64,000 nt of DNA. It comes from Batillaria attramentaria. Its lineage: Eukaryota; Mollusca; Gastropoda; Batillariidae. A program made the position numbers and the translations under genes. The stretch spans positions 1-64,000 of the forward strand of contig JACVVK020000001.1 of assembly GCA_018292915.2 (NCBI GenBank). The letters are read 5' to 3'. The notes under the pieces are model-generated. The model had not been told where the DNA came from and searched no databases. It saw only the letters and a program-made list of their open reading frames with translations. This document shows positions 1 through 13,084 of the stretch, one piece after another (the first letter of the stretch is position 1; every line of letters starts with the position of its first letter).

Positions 1-250
1 TCTTTGCATAACATCATCTGTCACATGGGTTCTTTCCTCTCTTTGCATAACATCATCTGTCACATGGGTTCTTTCCTCTCTTTGCATAACATCATCTGTC
101 ACATGGGTTCTTTCCTCTCTTTGCATAACATCATCTGTCACATGGGTTCTTTCCTCTCTTTGCATAACATCATCTGTCACATGGGTTCTTTCCTCTCTTT
201 GCATAACATCATCTGTCACATGGGTTCTTTCCTCTCTTTGCATAACATCA
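1..250. repeat. 39-bp minisatellite, about 6 copies, cut by the window edge
   Basis: Nearly identical units containing GCATAACATCATCTGTCACA. The unit length is a multiple of three, so one + frame is open with a 13-residue period. A (TC)n tract follows. Confidence 0.95.
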
Positions 251-400
251 TCTCTCTCTCTCTCTCTCTCTCTCCTTTTCTTTACGGTAGTGTAGCAACG
301 GCAAGATTGAAAATGGTCTTTGTATGCCTATAACTTCTTCCGTTGTAAAATGAAGGATCGTTATCGTTTTCGTTATCGTTATCTCTCTCTCTCTCTCTCT

Positions 401-559
401 CCGGGACAGCCGAATGGTACAGCGTTGGACTCTCAATGCTCGTGTCATGAGTTCGAATCCCGGCTGGGGTCAAATATTTGTACTGGTCTTTCTCTCGTTG
501 CCCCGTCTTTGATATCACCCTTACGTGATGGAAAAGGACGTTAAACTCCCAAACACCCC
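401..559 (+). mobile_element. SINE-A (tRNA-derived), copy 1
   Basis: A tRNA-like head with an A-box-like part near GAATGGTACAGCG and a B-box GAGTTCGAATCCC is followed by a conserved body (CAAATATTTGTACTGG) and the tail GGACGTTAAACTCCCAAACA. It follows a (TC)n tract. Confidence 0.8.
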
Positions 560-959
560 ACTCGACCCCCCCTCCCCCCCCTCTCTCTCGCTTTCTGTAA
601 GCACGATAGTCCTCACTTTCGGATGGTCCCAGTGTTAAAACTGATTTTCCATTATCTGAGTGTCTCAGATCAGGCCATGCAGCGATACCCCCCCCCCCCC
701 AAAATAAGTAGCATAAATATGACTATTGTTTGTGATTTTCTTTTGTTGTTGTTTTGTTTTTGATGTTGTGTTTTTGTGTGTTTGTTTGTTTGTTTGTTCG
801 TTCGTTTGTTTGTTTCCACAATTCTGTATCTCTTTTGCGTGCAAATATATCTACAAAAATACCGGCTATTGCAATACACAGCAGTTGCTTGCAAACAACA
901 GGCAAGACAATATATTCTTCATCTCGATTTGACTGCACACTGATGAACCAGTGAGCGTA
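560..959. other. No gene seen: simple sequence
   Basis: C-runs, (TC)n and a (TTTG)n tract at 779-815. Nothing codes here. Confidence 0.6.
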
Positions 960-1590
960 CTGCGTCACTTCTGTCAGGGGCTGATAAACCAGCTAGCTTG
1001 TTGGGTGACGTGTTTCAGGGGCTGATGAACCAATAAGCTTGTTGTGTAAAATGTGTGAGAGGCTAATGAACCAATGGGTTTGTTGCGTCACTTGTGTCAG
1101 GAGGTGATGAACCAATGGGTTTGTTGCGTCGCTTGTGTCAGGAGGTGATGAACCAATGGGTTTGTTGCGTCGCTTGTGTCAGGAGGTGATGAACCAATGG
1201 GTTTGTTGCGTCGCTTGTGTCAGAGGCTGATGAACCAATGGGTTTGTTGCGTCGCTTGTGTCAGGAGGTGATGAACCAATGGGTTTGTTGCGTCACTTGT
1301 GTCAGGAGGTGATGAACCAATGGGTTTGTTGCGCCACTTGTGTCAGGAGGCGATGAACCAATGGGTTTGTTGCGTCACTTGTGACAGGAGGCGATGAACC
1401 AATAAGTTTGTTGCGTCACTTGTGTCAGGAGGTGATGAACCAATCGGTTTGTTGCGCCACTTGTGTCAGGCGATGAACCAGTGGGTTTGTTGCGTCACTT
1501 GTGACAGGAGGCGATGAACCAATGGGTTTGTTGCGTCACTTGTGTCAGGAGGTGATGAACCAATGGGTGTGTTGCGTCACTGACTTCAGT
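960..1590. repeat. About 41-bp minisatellite, about 15 copies
   Basis: Units centred on GATGAACCAATGGGTTTGTT, with copies at the edges more divergent. Confidence 0.93.
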
Positions 1591-2107
1591 CGGGCCACGT
1601 TACTGTCAGCCCAAATGATGGAATGCGGTGGCGTTGTTCACAGTCTCCCCTTGTTTTGCTTTGCTAATGATCACCTGGGGATGTAGACACAGAGCTGGGT
1701 TACAGACGGATCTGTACGGCCCAGAATAAGTGGGACACATTAGGGAAGTTGTTGGCACGCGCTTGTCGCTGACCAATCAGCAGGCAGAACGTGACGGTGC
1801 TCTTGGGGCACGTTTCAGGATAATTTTGGCGCGTCTATCGGTCACCGACCGCCACCTCCCCGCCTCCCCCCGACCCCCCGGACTCTGCCGGTCAGCACAG
1901 GGATTGCACGTCGTCAATTGGCCGACATCACCAGGCAGCTGCTGCTTCTCTTCGTCCAACTTCCTCTGTCAGTAATTGGAGCTGCAGGCTGTCACAACTC
2001 ACACAAGGCGAGTCCTGTGTGGTGACTGTTAGAATGACCTCACCTACCACCTAAAGACATGACACTAATGGTGGGCACTTCAATCATCGTATTAGCGGGT
2101 AGATATA

Positions 2108-2150
<43 letters not shown>

Positions 2151-2736
2151 TGACAATGACACTTTATTTTTTCAAGGATGAAAGATTAGGTACAGTGTCC
2201 TTTCTTCTACCTTGTCCTTGCTACATTCTTCTACACAAACACTCTCTCTCTCTCTCTCTCTCTCCAACTCCAAATTCAAACGGAATAACATCAGATTGAT
2301 GGTAAAAAGAAAAACGTTAAGAAACGTATTAGTGCAGGCTCACACCAATACAGAATGGATACGACATCATGACTATGGAGATCTACAACATTTAAGCCTA
2401 GGCGTAAGTTGGAGATAAAATTTGGTGGACTAACAGAGAGAGAGAGAGAGAGCGTCTATTTGATTTGTCGGTCACCAAAAGAATAGACGCCAGCTTGCGG
2501 TATTGGTTGCATGGGAAAGGCCAATAGAGCTGCAGACAGATCCTGCCCAGAAACACAGTTAGTACTACCGGCTGATTGTGATCACACGTTCCTGCGTCCA
2601 GGGTTAGTTTGTCCGGTGAATGATGCAGGTAAACACGGCAAATGACGTCATTATTTTTATTTTCAGAACAAAAAACACAAACCTACTGAAAAACTTGGGT
2701 AAAAAAGTGTTGACCCACAAACGTAGACTAAATTTG
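1591..2736. other. No gene seen
   Basis: Unique-looking sequence with (CA)n and (TC)n/(GA)n tracts. No supported exon. Confidence 0.55.
2109..2148. repeat. (CA)n microsatellite
   Basis: About 20 dinucleotides. Confidence 0.97.
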
Positions 2737-2747
2737 TCGGAAAGTAC

Positions 2748-3244
2748 CGGCCCCCGTAGTGTAGTGGTTAGCACTTCGGACCATGGACCGGGAGACCCGG
2801 GTTCGAGTCCCAGCCGAGGCAAGCGGGATTTTTCCTACCTAGGTCGGCTCCTACCCAGAGCAGGTGTGCTATGGGCCCAATGGGGAGGCTTTTGCCACAC
2901 AGCCGAGATTCACCCACTTCACGGGTGCGACTTTGGGGGTGCTTCCCTTGGTATGACACGTCTTATGATGTGGATGATTACACGGCCGGCACCGCAGGTG
3001 CCGTAGTTCCCGGGCCTGGTTAATGCCGGGATATTTGGTTAATGCCGGGATATAATGCCGGAAGCGTGGAATACGGCCCTGTCCCGCAGTCCCAAACCGC
3101 ACGGACCTCCATAGCATCATCTTACCATCATCCGTATCTCCATCATCATGCATAATAAAAATTGCCCCAGCTTCCGAGCCCTCCGTGGCTTCCACCCATC
3201 ACCTGGGGCTGGCAAAAAGAGTTGGGGCAGCAAAAAAAAAAAAA
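2748..3244 (+). mobile_element. SINE-B (long tRNA-derived SINE), copy 1
   Basis: Head with GTAGTGTAGTGGTTAGCAC (A-box region) and GGGTTCGAGTCCC (B-box), a body of about 400 bp, and a poly-A end. Flanking GTCGGAAAGT (2737-2746) and GTCGAAAAGT (3245-3254) look like a target-site duplication. Confidence 0.88.
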
Positions 3245-3254
3245 GTCGAAAAGT

Positions 3255-4115
3255 GGTCAAAGTATATTTCTTCATGCATTCTCGAAACTAACCGGTGATC
3301 GGATATAAAATACGTTAGCTAGAGAGAGAGAGAGAGAGAACGTCCGTTTGATTTATCGGTCCCAAAGCACAGACGCCAACTTACCGCATGGGCAAGACTA
3401 AATGTGAGTCGGCAGAAAGCGTCAGAGACGAAGAAAGCGTGTTTCACGTGCTGTAAATCAGCAGCACTGTCCCCACGTTGGCGACTAAAGCACTTGATTT
3501 TACCGGCGGCTGTAAGCGTGACATGTGGCAATGCGCCGCCAATCAGCATCTGCCTCTCCCAATAAGCATTACGCTTGGCTACCCTGCTTTTTCATCGGGA
3601 AATCGATGATGGGGATGTTCCTTTTTTTTTCCTCTCTCTCGCTCTCTCAGCAGGGTTTGGACATGTGCCGGGAACAAGACAAACTACTCAGTCAGTGTCA
3701 GTAGTGTGCGTCGCCACAGAAAAAGGACAGTGTTAAATGTCAGCTTGCTTTGCCTCAGTTCGCTCTGCTGGGTTTACTCCAGAACTGGATCTGTTCCGCC
3801 CGGACCCTTCCCGACGTTAGTCTTTGTTTACAATTGTCTCTTTGGCAATGCATCCAATGAACTAGTTCAGCGTATTAACAGTACTTATTAGCATGATGAT
3901 GATGATGGTGATAATGATGATGATGATGATTGGCCATTTGTACGGCGCAACAAAACAAGTTCGTTGGAAGGAAATTGTGAGAAAGGACGTGTATTGGGGT
4001 TCTCCCTGAAGGACTCGGCACTGGTCACGCTACAAGTGATGTCTTTACGACATTTGACTGGTTGCGTCGCTAACACCATCTTGACAAGAACGTGTAGGTG
4101 TAAAACCTCGAGTTC

Positions 4116-4146
<31 letters not shown>

Positions 4147-4390
4147 GGCAAACACCACCTCCCGCCAGTAAGTGATGTACTTGTTCCCATGTTCGTCCTG
4201 AATTATTTGGTTGTAAGTTGTTGCTGTTGTTGTTTTTGTTGTTGGTTTTGGCCCCCTAGTGAGAAGAAATTTGCTACACTTACAGGACAGAACACAAATT
4301 AGTAAAACGGCCATCACGACAGACGATGGCAATCAAGCGAAACAGTGAGACAAGCAAGGTCCTTTCTTTGTTCAATACAAACCAAGCCAT
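3255..4390. other. No gene seen
   Basis: (GA)n at 3321-3338, a (GAT)n stretch at 3892-3930 and (TC)n at 4115-4141. No conserved translation recognised. Confidence 0.55.
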
Positions 4391-4404
4391 GCATTAAAAC
4401 CAGA

Positions 4405-4573
4405 GGGTGTTGGGTATTTGGGGGTTTAACGTCCTTTTCCACCACATACGGGTGATATCAGAGACGGGGCAACGATGAAAAAGCCAGCACAAATATTTGG
4501 CCCCAGCCGGGATACGAACTCACGACCCGAGCATTGAGAGTCCAACGCTCTACCATTCGGCCACCCCGGCTCC
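4405..4573 (-). mobile_element. SINE-A, copy 2, full length with target-site duplication
   Basis: A full-length 169-bp copy on the - strand, flanked by an exact 14-bp duplication GCATTAAAACCAGA (4391-4404 and 4574-4587). This defines the ends of the family. Confidence 0.92.
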
Positions 4574-5135
4574 GCATTAAAACCAGAACAGCCTTGCCAT
4601 TGGTGTAAGTGTAGATAGTGGCGCCTGGTGATGTGGTGATATCACCGTCTCCCGGCAGTACGTGTCAACAGCGTGCACCACGCGCACGTCTGACGGGGGC
4701 TGAAAGTGGATCCCCGCACGTTCGCTAAAAGGTTTTTCAGTGATTGTGAGAGGCGAGATGCCGGGGTGTCTCATCTGGTATCCAGCGGGCGGCCAGTGTG
4801 TTCGTGTGCTCGCCCTCATGCCGCCAGCCTCTTGTGTTAATTCGATCAAGGCAATCTAGCGAGTAACGGGCGGGTAGCGAATCTCCAGATCTTTATCTCA
4901 GATTGTGTTTCACGCTTGTCAGGCTGTTCTTTCAGTGAATCTCCCAGTTCCGATAATACCTTGATGTGATCTGACTGATGGACACAGTGTCACGTCACAA
5001 GCGCTATGGCTGCCCTAAGAACACTTACACCGTCATCCAAGCGCAGTGACAAATGTCTGAACAGAATTGTTGCCACCGGCAAGTAAACTGAACGACATGA
5101 CTGATTATCTACGGTCTTTGGAGTTAGTACGCTTA

Positions 5136-5279
5136 TTGAGCCAGATACACTGCCAGACACACTGACAGATACACTGACAGATACACTGACAGACACACTG
5201 CCAGACACACTGCCAGATACACTGACAGATACACTGACAGACACACTGCCAGATACACTGCCAGACACACTGACAGATA
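5136..5279. repeat. 12-bp minisatellite
   Basis: Units of the form ACTGACAGATAC or ACTGCCAGACAC, about 12 copies. Confidence 0.92.
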
Positions 5280-5895
5280 GTTAACGGCACAAAAGTTTGA
5301 TGTGCTCTTTCTTCTTTCCTTTCTTCTTCCTGCTCTCTTCTTCTTTTTATTCTTCTTCTTCTTTTATTTTTCCCCCACGTCTCTTCATTTCAGTCCAGTT
5401 TTTCCACGCCAATTTCTCCGCCATGCTCTTTGTAAACTGGTTCAGCGGATGAGCACGTGTATATAAGTTTTTGCTTGTTGTGCTCTCTTTCAATGTGTTA
5501 CTGTTTGCTGCTTGACGGTGATCCGGCTTCAATGAATAAAAGTGTTTAAACCAACGGCATAAAAACACTCCAAGAGTGAAAGACGTTTAATAGCATTTCC
5601 AGTCGTTTGTCTTTTTTTCCCCTCCCATTTCTTTCTGAACTGATAAAAACAGTGCAGTCATTACTTGTTATCATCATCATCGTCATCATCATCATCATCA
5701 TCGAACAACAATGGGTACACAACATCGTAAACAGTTACAGCTGTGATGTTAATGGTGGGTTTATGCCTCCAACATGGATCACATACGGTCTTAACTTTTC
5801 ATTTGGAATGACTCAAAGAACACAGAAAGACAGAGAGAAAATGCAAAAGATGTTTATGTGCGTAATCTGCATGAGTATTGCCTGCTCACAAAACC

Positions 5896-5975
5896 TATAG
5901 TGACAGATCTAAACCAACATTATGGTGACAGATCTAAACCAGCATTATACTGACAGATCTAAACCAACATTATAG
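5896..5975. repeat. Short 27-bp tandem repeat, 3 copies
   Basis: Units around GACAGATCTAAACCAACATT. Confidence 0.85.
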
Positions 5976-6458
5976 CCCGCCAGTTCAGTTTCCGTCGTAT
6001 AGGAAAGTTTGGTCAGGAGCGTAATCTGTTGTGCTACACAACCACCACGTGACACATGGTCACTGAGTCCTGATGGAAGAGCGGATCAGTCAGTTTATCT
6101 TTGCACCAGCTGACAAACCTCTCGTTTAACTGCATTTCCTTTCCGTCATCTGTCTTCTTTTTTCTCCCATTTTCCAAATCGCGCTTCTCGCTAACAAAAT
6201 CCACGAGATTTGTCGAGATTTGCTTCTGTATGGAAACAAGCCATGCGTATGGTTCGGGAATGAATGCCATCCATTTTCCTGACAGTCACAGGGTAATCTG
6301 CGCTCCTCACACTTCTCTGTTGTCGTTGCTGTTGTTGTTGTTGTTGTTGTTTTGCCAAGGGTTTGAAAATGTTCCTATTTGGTCGTTTGGCATTTTTGGT
6401 TTTACTCAATGAAAATATTGCAGACATTTTATGGAGCTGCTTTTCCCTTTATTTTCAG

Positions 6459-6660
6459 CTTCTATCTGGGCGTGTCCTTCCATCGAGCGCGTGCAGTTTA
6501 GAGTCAGCGAGGTTAAAGGTCATTTCCAGCACGTGCCTCGAGGAGTCACCCTCGCCTCTTGTGTGGGCACCAATGACACCGCCGTCTTTGCCAAGGGACA
6601 TCATCGGACACACCTCGCACTTCGCTTCTCTCCCGTTCGACCTTTTGTCGAGAGCCCCAG
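6459..6660 (+). CDS. Candidate orphan exon (unrecognised)
   Basis: A 202-nt segment sits between a good acceptor (TTTATTTTCAG) and a strong donor (CCCAG|GTAAGC). Two frames are open throughout; the third has a stop. Its base composition is balanced and it carries no repeat, unlike its surroundings. I do not recognise the translation in either frame. It may be an exon of an unidentified gene, a 5' exon of a downstream gene, or chance. Confidence 0.22.
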
Positions 6661-6992
6661 GTAAGCTGGAAATACCAAACAGCCCGCTGTCGTCTGATCG
6701 TGCAAGTCATCTGGGAGAAACTCCCTCATACAGACTATCTCCGTGACAGCCCCTGCCCACAAAGTGGACAAAGGGGGTCATTGGGTTTTTGTTCTTGTTT
6801 GGATTTTGGTTCATTGTTTGTTTCAATTCAGTTCAATTCAATTCAATTCAATTCAATTCAATTCAATTCATTACATTACAATAATTCTTTATTGTCCTCA
6901 AGAGGAGGCAATTCGGTTGCGGCGTAAAAAGAGACAACAACCACATACACAATATAACATGTCCCAATAGTTAAATATGTAATATCAGAACG

Positions 6993-7047
<55 letters not shown>

Positions 7048-7807
7048 TCTAATTACCATGCTCTCATTAAATACGCCACTATTAAGACGGGACTACAACC
7101 CTTCACTGTAAAAGTAAATTTATAGTAAAACAAAACAAAACAAAACTGTATCACAAAGCACTCATACCCTCACACACACGCACTCACACACAGACACAAC
7201 ACATGCGCGCACACGTGCACACACACACACACACACAATTTACACAAGCTTACTAAATCAACAGCACCCTTACCACATGGGCAGCAATCGACACAGTTTG
7301 TTGAGAATCTACGATTGACGTTCCAACTCCTTTTATTTATTAATGTATTGATTAATTTATTGAATTAATTTTTCCATTTTATCCATTCATGAGAAGGTGG
7401 TTTACTTTTTCGTCTGTGCCACGTGTCAGTTTCTCTGCATAGTAACTGCTCAGTGTCTTTTCAATTCCATCCTTTATTTATTTATTTATTTGAAGGTTCT
7501 TCTTAACTTGTAGGTCTGTCAACACCACTTGTTGGTTTCTTTGCAAGAACAGCTGCTTGGTGTCTTGGGGGGTGACCCAGTGGTTTAAGCCTCTCCATGA
7601 TCTGAAATTTGTAAACCCCATCTGCAGGTTCGGTAAATAATTAAACGCAGGCGTGCAGAATCTTTTTGCTTTAATGGATCACGCAAAAAGTCGGAACGCC
7701 CGCAGAGATTAACGGAACGACATTTCTTGAGCCACAGACAACTCGGCGACTGTTGTTTTTCCGGATTTAATTTTACATTCCCCACTAGTTGGAGCCATTC
7801 ACCGGTT
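6661..7807. other. No gene seen: microsatellite-rich
   Basis: (TTCAA)n, (CA)n and AT-rich sequence around 7320-7500. No exon supported. Confidence 0.55.
6823..6869. repeat. (TTCAA)n microsatellite
   Basis: About nine pentanucleotides, followed by (CA)n at about 6998-7045. Confidence 0.96.
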
Positions 7808-8147
7808 TGTAGTGGAGAGGACACGACACGTGACTTGATCTGTTACCATCAGGACAAACACCAGCACCTATAGTGGAGAGGACACGTGCCTTGATCTGTT
7901 ACCACCAGGACAAACACCAGCACCTGTAGTGGAGAGGACACGTGACTTGATCTGTTACCACCAGGACAAACACCAGCACCTGTAGTGGAGAGGACACGTG
8001 ACTTGATCTGTTACCACCAGGACAAACACCAGCACCTGTAGTGGAGAGGACACGTGACTTGATCTGTTACCACCAGGACAAACACCAGCACCTATAGTGG
8101 AGAGGACACGTGACTTGATCTGTTACCACCAAGACAAACACCAGACG
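7808..8147. repeat. 57-bp minisatellite, about 6 copies
   Basis: Units contain GTGGAGAGGACACGTGACTT and CCACCAGGACAAACACCAGC, with almost no divergence. Confidence 0.94.
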
Positions 8148-8908
8148 ACTCACACAAACTCTTGCTGTCAGTGCCTTTACTGAACAGATGCTGTACAAGT
8201 AAAGCAGATCTCAAGTGCATTTTATTTGTGTGTTTGTTTGTTTGTTTTTGCTTAGGACGAACACAGCTGTTGTCTGTGTTGTAAAGGATGTTGGCAGTGA
8301 AGGGTGGAGGTGGGGAATGACTGGGGTGGGTGGAGGTGGAGACTTCTGCCGAAAATAGTAAAACCACATCGTGAAGTCTGCGTCACAATTTCAACGAAAC
8401 TATAAACAGAAGACACGCGCAAAGAGAAGGCGACTGGCTGATGACAGTGTGTCTTGTGAAATTCCTTGATTCCCCAACCTGTCCCCACGGCCCCGCCAGT
8501 CTGTCTCTCGCCAGACAATCACATTTACAGAATTGTTGACTCGAACACGCTAACTCACTTTCATGCTAAAAAAATCTCTTCACTTTGTGATCCCTTTTCG
8601 GAGTTTCTTTAGATTGGAGACGTTTCACGTAAAGATGAAAAGAGCGGGAGAGAACTGGTCGGGGTAGGAAGGAGGGGGAGGGGAGGGGGATTAGAGAGGG
8701 GATGGTAAAAAATGCCAACCTCCACCTCCCCCCCCCCCACATCCTCCAAAAATAAATAAATACACATAAATAAAAATAACACCAGGTTATCGAACGAATC
8801 GAACAGGAACACACAGAAATTCGGGGAATTATGTTGAACAGATTTTGGTTTTCATCAGGAGATTTTTTTTTTTCATTTAACTACACGTACTTCTTACAAC
8901 AACACAAT

Positions 8909-8945
<37 letters not shown>

Positions 8946-8949
8946 AGTG

Positions 8950-9058
8950 CGTGTGTGTTCATTGTAAGGCGTCCTGAGCTCCTGCAGGAGGGAGGGCGTT
9001 CCGTAAATACCCATATTATTATTATTGTTATTATTATTATATTATTATTATTAACACT
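8950..9058 (+). mobile_element. LINE 3' tail fragment, same family as at 29827
   Basis: The stretch reading ATTGTAAGGCGTCCTGAGCT, followed by a CTGCAGGAGGGAGGGCG hairpin partner and (ATT)n, matches the tail at 30140-30216. No coding part remains. Confidence 0.55.
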
Positions 9059-9077
9059 AAGAAGAAGCCCCAAACAA

Positions 9078-9122
<45 letters not shown>

Positions 9123-9596
9123 CCCCCCCCCCCCTCCCACGTACGACGGTTCTCCCAGTTTCACGGAAAGTCTCACTAGTGACATTTACTGGCTTTTGTC
9201 CCATTCTGCCGGTGGATCCCGATTTCAAATTCCCATCAGTTCCTGTAATACAGAACTAAGGCAGCCTGATCACCAAAATTGGTCCCTTGGTAACCACATA
9301 ATACTGGCCTCTACCGCTCTCCTAATGGACATTTGTCCCAAGGAGGATAACCTGTCTACACACAGGGGGCGCTGGCTGCAGAAGTAGAAGTGGTATATAG
9401 GCCGGGGTCTGTCCAAGGATTGGATCTAAAGTCCTTAGTCTGTCTACAGCGCGACGTCCTTCCTGAAACGGATCACACAGATGTTAGCATCGAAGTATCT
9501 CCATCAAACCAAGGACGTACATAACACTATTTAGGGTCCATGGTCAAACGCGAACTGTAACAATGACAGCTTCAGTCAGCTGTCCCGGATTTCACA

Positions 9597-10303
9597 CACT
9601 CTGTGGCCCCCCGGTAACATTCTGTAGCCTCCAGTAATATCCTGTGGCCTCCAGTAACACTCTGTGGCCTCCAGTAACACTCTGTGACCCTCAGTAACAC
9701 TCTGTGGCCTCCAGTAACACTCTGTGGCCTCAAGTAACTCTCTGTGGCCTCCAGTAACACTCTGTGGCCTCAAGTAACACTCTGTGGCCTCCAGTAACAC
9801 TCTCCAGTAACACTCTGTGGCCTCCCGTAACATCCTGTGGCCTCCAGTAACACTCTGTGGCCTGCAGTAACACTCTGTGGCCTCCCGTAACATCCTGTGG
9901 CCTCCAGTAACACTCTGTGGCCTCCAGTAACACTCTGTGGCCCCCAGTAACATTCTATGGCCTCCAGTAACACTCTGTGGCCTCCAGTAACACTCTGTGG
10001 CCCCCAGTAACATTCTATGGCCGCCAGTAACACTCTGTGGCCTCCAGTAACACTCTGTGGCCCCCAGTAACATTCTATGGCCTGCAGTAACACTCTGTGG
10101 CCTCCAGTAACACTCTGTGGCCCCCAGTAACATTCTATGGCCTCCAGTAACACTCTGTGGCCTCCAGTAACACTCTGTGGCCCCCAGTAACATTCTATGG
10201 CCTCCAGTAACACTCTGTGGTCTCCAGTAACACTCTGTGGCCCCCAGTAACATTCTATGGCCTCCAGTAACACTCTGTGGCCTCCAGTAACATTCTGTGG
10301 CCC
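9597..10303. repeat. 20-bp minisatellite with 60-bp higher-order repeat
   Basis: About 35 units of the type CCTCCAGTAACACTCTGTGG. From about 9910 to 10270 they form a 60-bp super-unit of three variants, the third ending CATTCTATGG, repeated about six times. Confidence 0.94.
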
Positions 10304-11029
10304 TGACGGTCAGTTTTTTCTTTATGTCTCTATTGACCCGCGGAGTCCTTCTTTTCTTCTCACCTTCCCTTCCCCCCCCCCCCCAGCAGCCTTCCCCCCT
10401 CCTCTCTCTCTCTCTCTCTTAGTGTCACCGAACTGATGCACGTGCACGATATGTTATTGATCGTTTGCACGGAGTGACCCACTTAAGAAGTTTGAGCTGC
10501 TCCATGCAGTAGAACGGTAGTTCATAGTGAGGACGCTGGGGTACGCAGCTCGTCATATCACACATGGACATAAAATTCCCCCCCCCCCCCCACACACACA
10601 CACACGCCTCTTCTCCCCCTCCCCCCTCACAAACACACCCGGCTCGTCGTTCAGGACATGGATATATTGCTGCATCCCCCCCCCCCCCCTTGTCGTGTCA
10701 GACGCGTCTTACAACCCACCATCTCCCCCCCCCCCCCTCTCCCTTTGTTATACAGGGCGTGGACATACACCCACTCCCCACCCCTCCCTCCCCTCGTCAT
10801 ACAGTACACGGAGTCGGGACATCTTGTATTACTGCGTCTTGCCTCCCCGTGACATGCTGCTGTCTCCTATTAACTGCCAGGTCATGTCCCACATCACGTT
10901 CTGTCATTTTTGCAGTTATAGAAATGGTATTGATTTTCGCTGAGAGATTATGAATTTCGAATTACCCTTTCTTCTCTCGTTTGATCTCTCATAAAAAATA
11001 TATCATGCGCTGTGCCAAGAAAGTATGTG
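10304..11029. other. No gene seen: C-rich simple sequence
   Basis: Several C-runs and a CCCCTCCC-rich stretch at 10575-10800. Open frames there are proline-rich artefacts of composition. Confidence 0.6.
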
Positions 11030-11615
11030 TAGCACGCAAACACGCGCACATCACCACGCAAACACACGTACATCACCACGCAAACACACGCACATCACCA
11101 CGCAAACACACGTACATCACCACGCAAACACACGCACATCACCACGCAAACACACGTACATCACCACGCAAACACACGTACATCACCACGCAAACACACG
11201 CACATCACCACGCAAACACACGCACATCACCACGCAAACACACGCACATCACCACGCAAACACACGCACATCACCACGCAAACACACGCACATCACCACG
11301 CAAACACACGCACATCACCGCGCAAACGCACGCACATCACCGCGCAAACTCACGCACATCACCACGCAAACACACGCACATCATCACGCAAACACACGCA
11401 CATCACCACGCCGGCAAACACGCACATCACCACGCAAACACACGCACATCACCACGCAAACACACGCACATCACCACGCAAACACGCACATCACCACGCA
11501 AACACACGTACATCACCACGCAAACACGCACATCAACGTGCAAACACACGCACATCACCACGCAAACACACGCACATCACCACGCAAACACACGCACATC
11601 ACCACGCAAATCACA
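11030..11615. repeat. 21-22 bp minisatellite
   Basis: About 27 units of CACCACGCAAACACACGCAC plus AT. Confidence 0.94.
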
Positions 11616-12843
11616 CCGCATGAAAGTGAAATGCATGCAAAGGGCAGATTGATGACATGTGTCGATATCATGATATGAGAATTCTTGATTCGTGTATCAG
11701 GCAATGCATCAATGGTATTGTCCGTGACTAAATAACACATTAGTGACAATGTCATTAAAACGCTGGACGAAAAAGTAATGCAAAGTTTGTCATTAATTAA
11801 GTAATGTTATTACTGCACTTTCGTGTTTAATTTGTTATTGTTCTTTTTTGTGTTTTGTTGTTGTTGTTTTGTTTATTTGTGTGTTGGTTTGTTTTTTTGC
11901 TTTTGTTGTTGTTGTTGTTTTTAGTTTTGTGTGTGAGTGTTTTGGGGGGGGGGGTTGGTGACGTTTAAAGAAAAATAACGTTATTTGATCAAATGTTTGT
12001 GACGGATGTTTTCCGCTCCATGTATAAAACAATTCCTGGCGGCCGTTGGGCCACACGGCCATGCTGAGAAAATCTAATTCTGTTGACAGCTGAACTTTCG
12101 CCTGGACGCTGAAATGAAACGAACATTAGAGCAAAGGGACGGAACAAGCCGAAATGAAGCCAGTTCTCTCCCCTTTGGCTTGTGGACTTAACCCGTACCG
12201 TGTTTTCGTCTGCAGTATTTGGCTCCGTAACAGAGATGCAAATTTGGAGGAAAACGCTATATATTCCTCTTACACATAACGTTGCAGATGACACCCTAGA
12301 AATGCTTTAAAATTCACCCCAAAAAAATCACAAAAATCAGGCAGCCATAAGCTCATGTGTGGAGTAAATTTCAACAAATTCCAATATTCCGTTTTTTGGC
12401 AATGTTGGCAGCGACCACATACCCCCTCATTCCACGGTCGTCTGCTGGCTCCTGTGCCAGCCGCCGCGGCATGAATACAAATAGTCCACAAGCCACCATC
12501 ATTTTTCCCTGATTTTACTATCACCTGGCATGAAACTTGTTTACAAAGCCAACAAACAGCACCAGATTGCCATTTTTGTTTTTACTCAGCAAACAAATTT
12601 TAAAAGGGGCAAAGATTTTCTACTATATTTAGCCGAGTTCTTACTACATGACCCGGAAGCTAATACCGGTCTGTAACCTGTTTTGTGCTCCTCGAGTGCA
12701 TGAAGAAAACCAAAGCAAACTGACACAGTACAAGGATGAACAACATGGGCTTGTGATGTGTCCCTCGACAAAAGTGCGGATAAAACGGCCGCTTGCAACA
12801 TTGACTGCTGCAGGCTACCACATTATATCTCGCCTCTCAGTGC

Positions 12844-13008
12844 TGGGGGACCCGGGCCATTCTAGCGGTAGAGCACTGGATTTCCCGCAAGGCGGCTCGG
12901 GTCGTGAGTTCGAATCCTGGCTGAGTGTCCAAAATGTGTGCTTTTTCCTCGTTGCCCCGCCTTTGATGTGGTGAAGAGGACGTTAACCTCCTACCACAAT
13001 CACCCAGC
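12844..13008 (+). mobile_element. SINE-A-like divergent copy
   Basis: A tRNA-like head (CGGTAGAGCACTGGATTTCC, B-box GAGTTCGAATCCT) with a shortened, diverged body and tail. It lies in the middle of the long inverted repeat. Confidence 0.6.
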
Positions 13009-13015
13009 CATCTCG

Positions 13016-13083
<68 letters not shown>
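13016..13083. repeat. (GT)n microsatellite
   Basis: About 33 dinucleotides in the middle of the long inverted repeat. Confidence 0.97.

Positions 13084-13084
<1 letters not shown>

Noticed and set aside
4480..4573. Possible tRNA gene in the SINE-A and SINE-B heads
   Set aside because: A- and B-box words exist, but the bodies, tails and target-site duplications mark them as tRNA-derived SINEs, not functional tRNAs.
7808..8147. Possible CRISPR array (regular repeats)
   Set aside because: Units are contiguous with no unique spacers, and the DNA is eukaryotic.
9576..10273. Long open frames on the - strand of the 20-bp array
   Set aside because: They are pure translations of a tandem repeat, with no start context, splice sites or non-repeat domain.
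10981..11678. Two His/Thr-rich open frames of over 200 residues
   Set aside because: Both are translations of the CACGCAAACA array in different frames; composition explains them.
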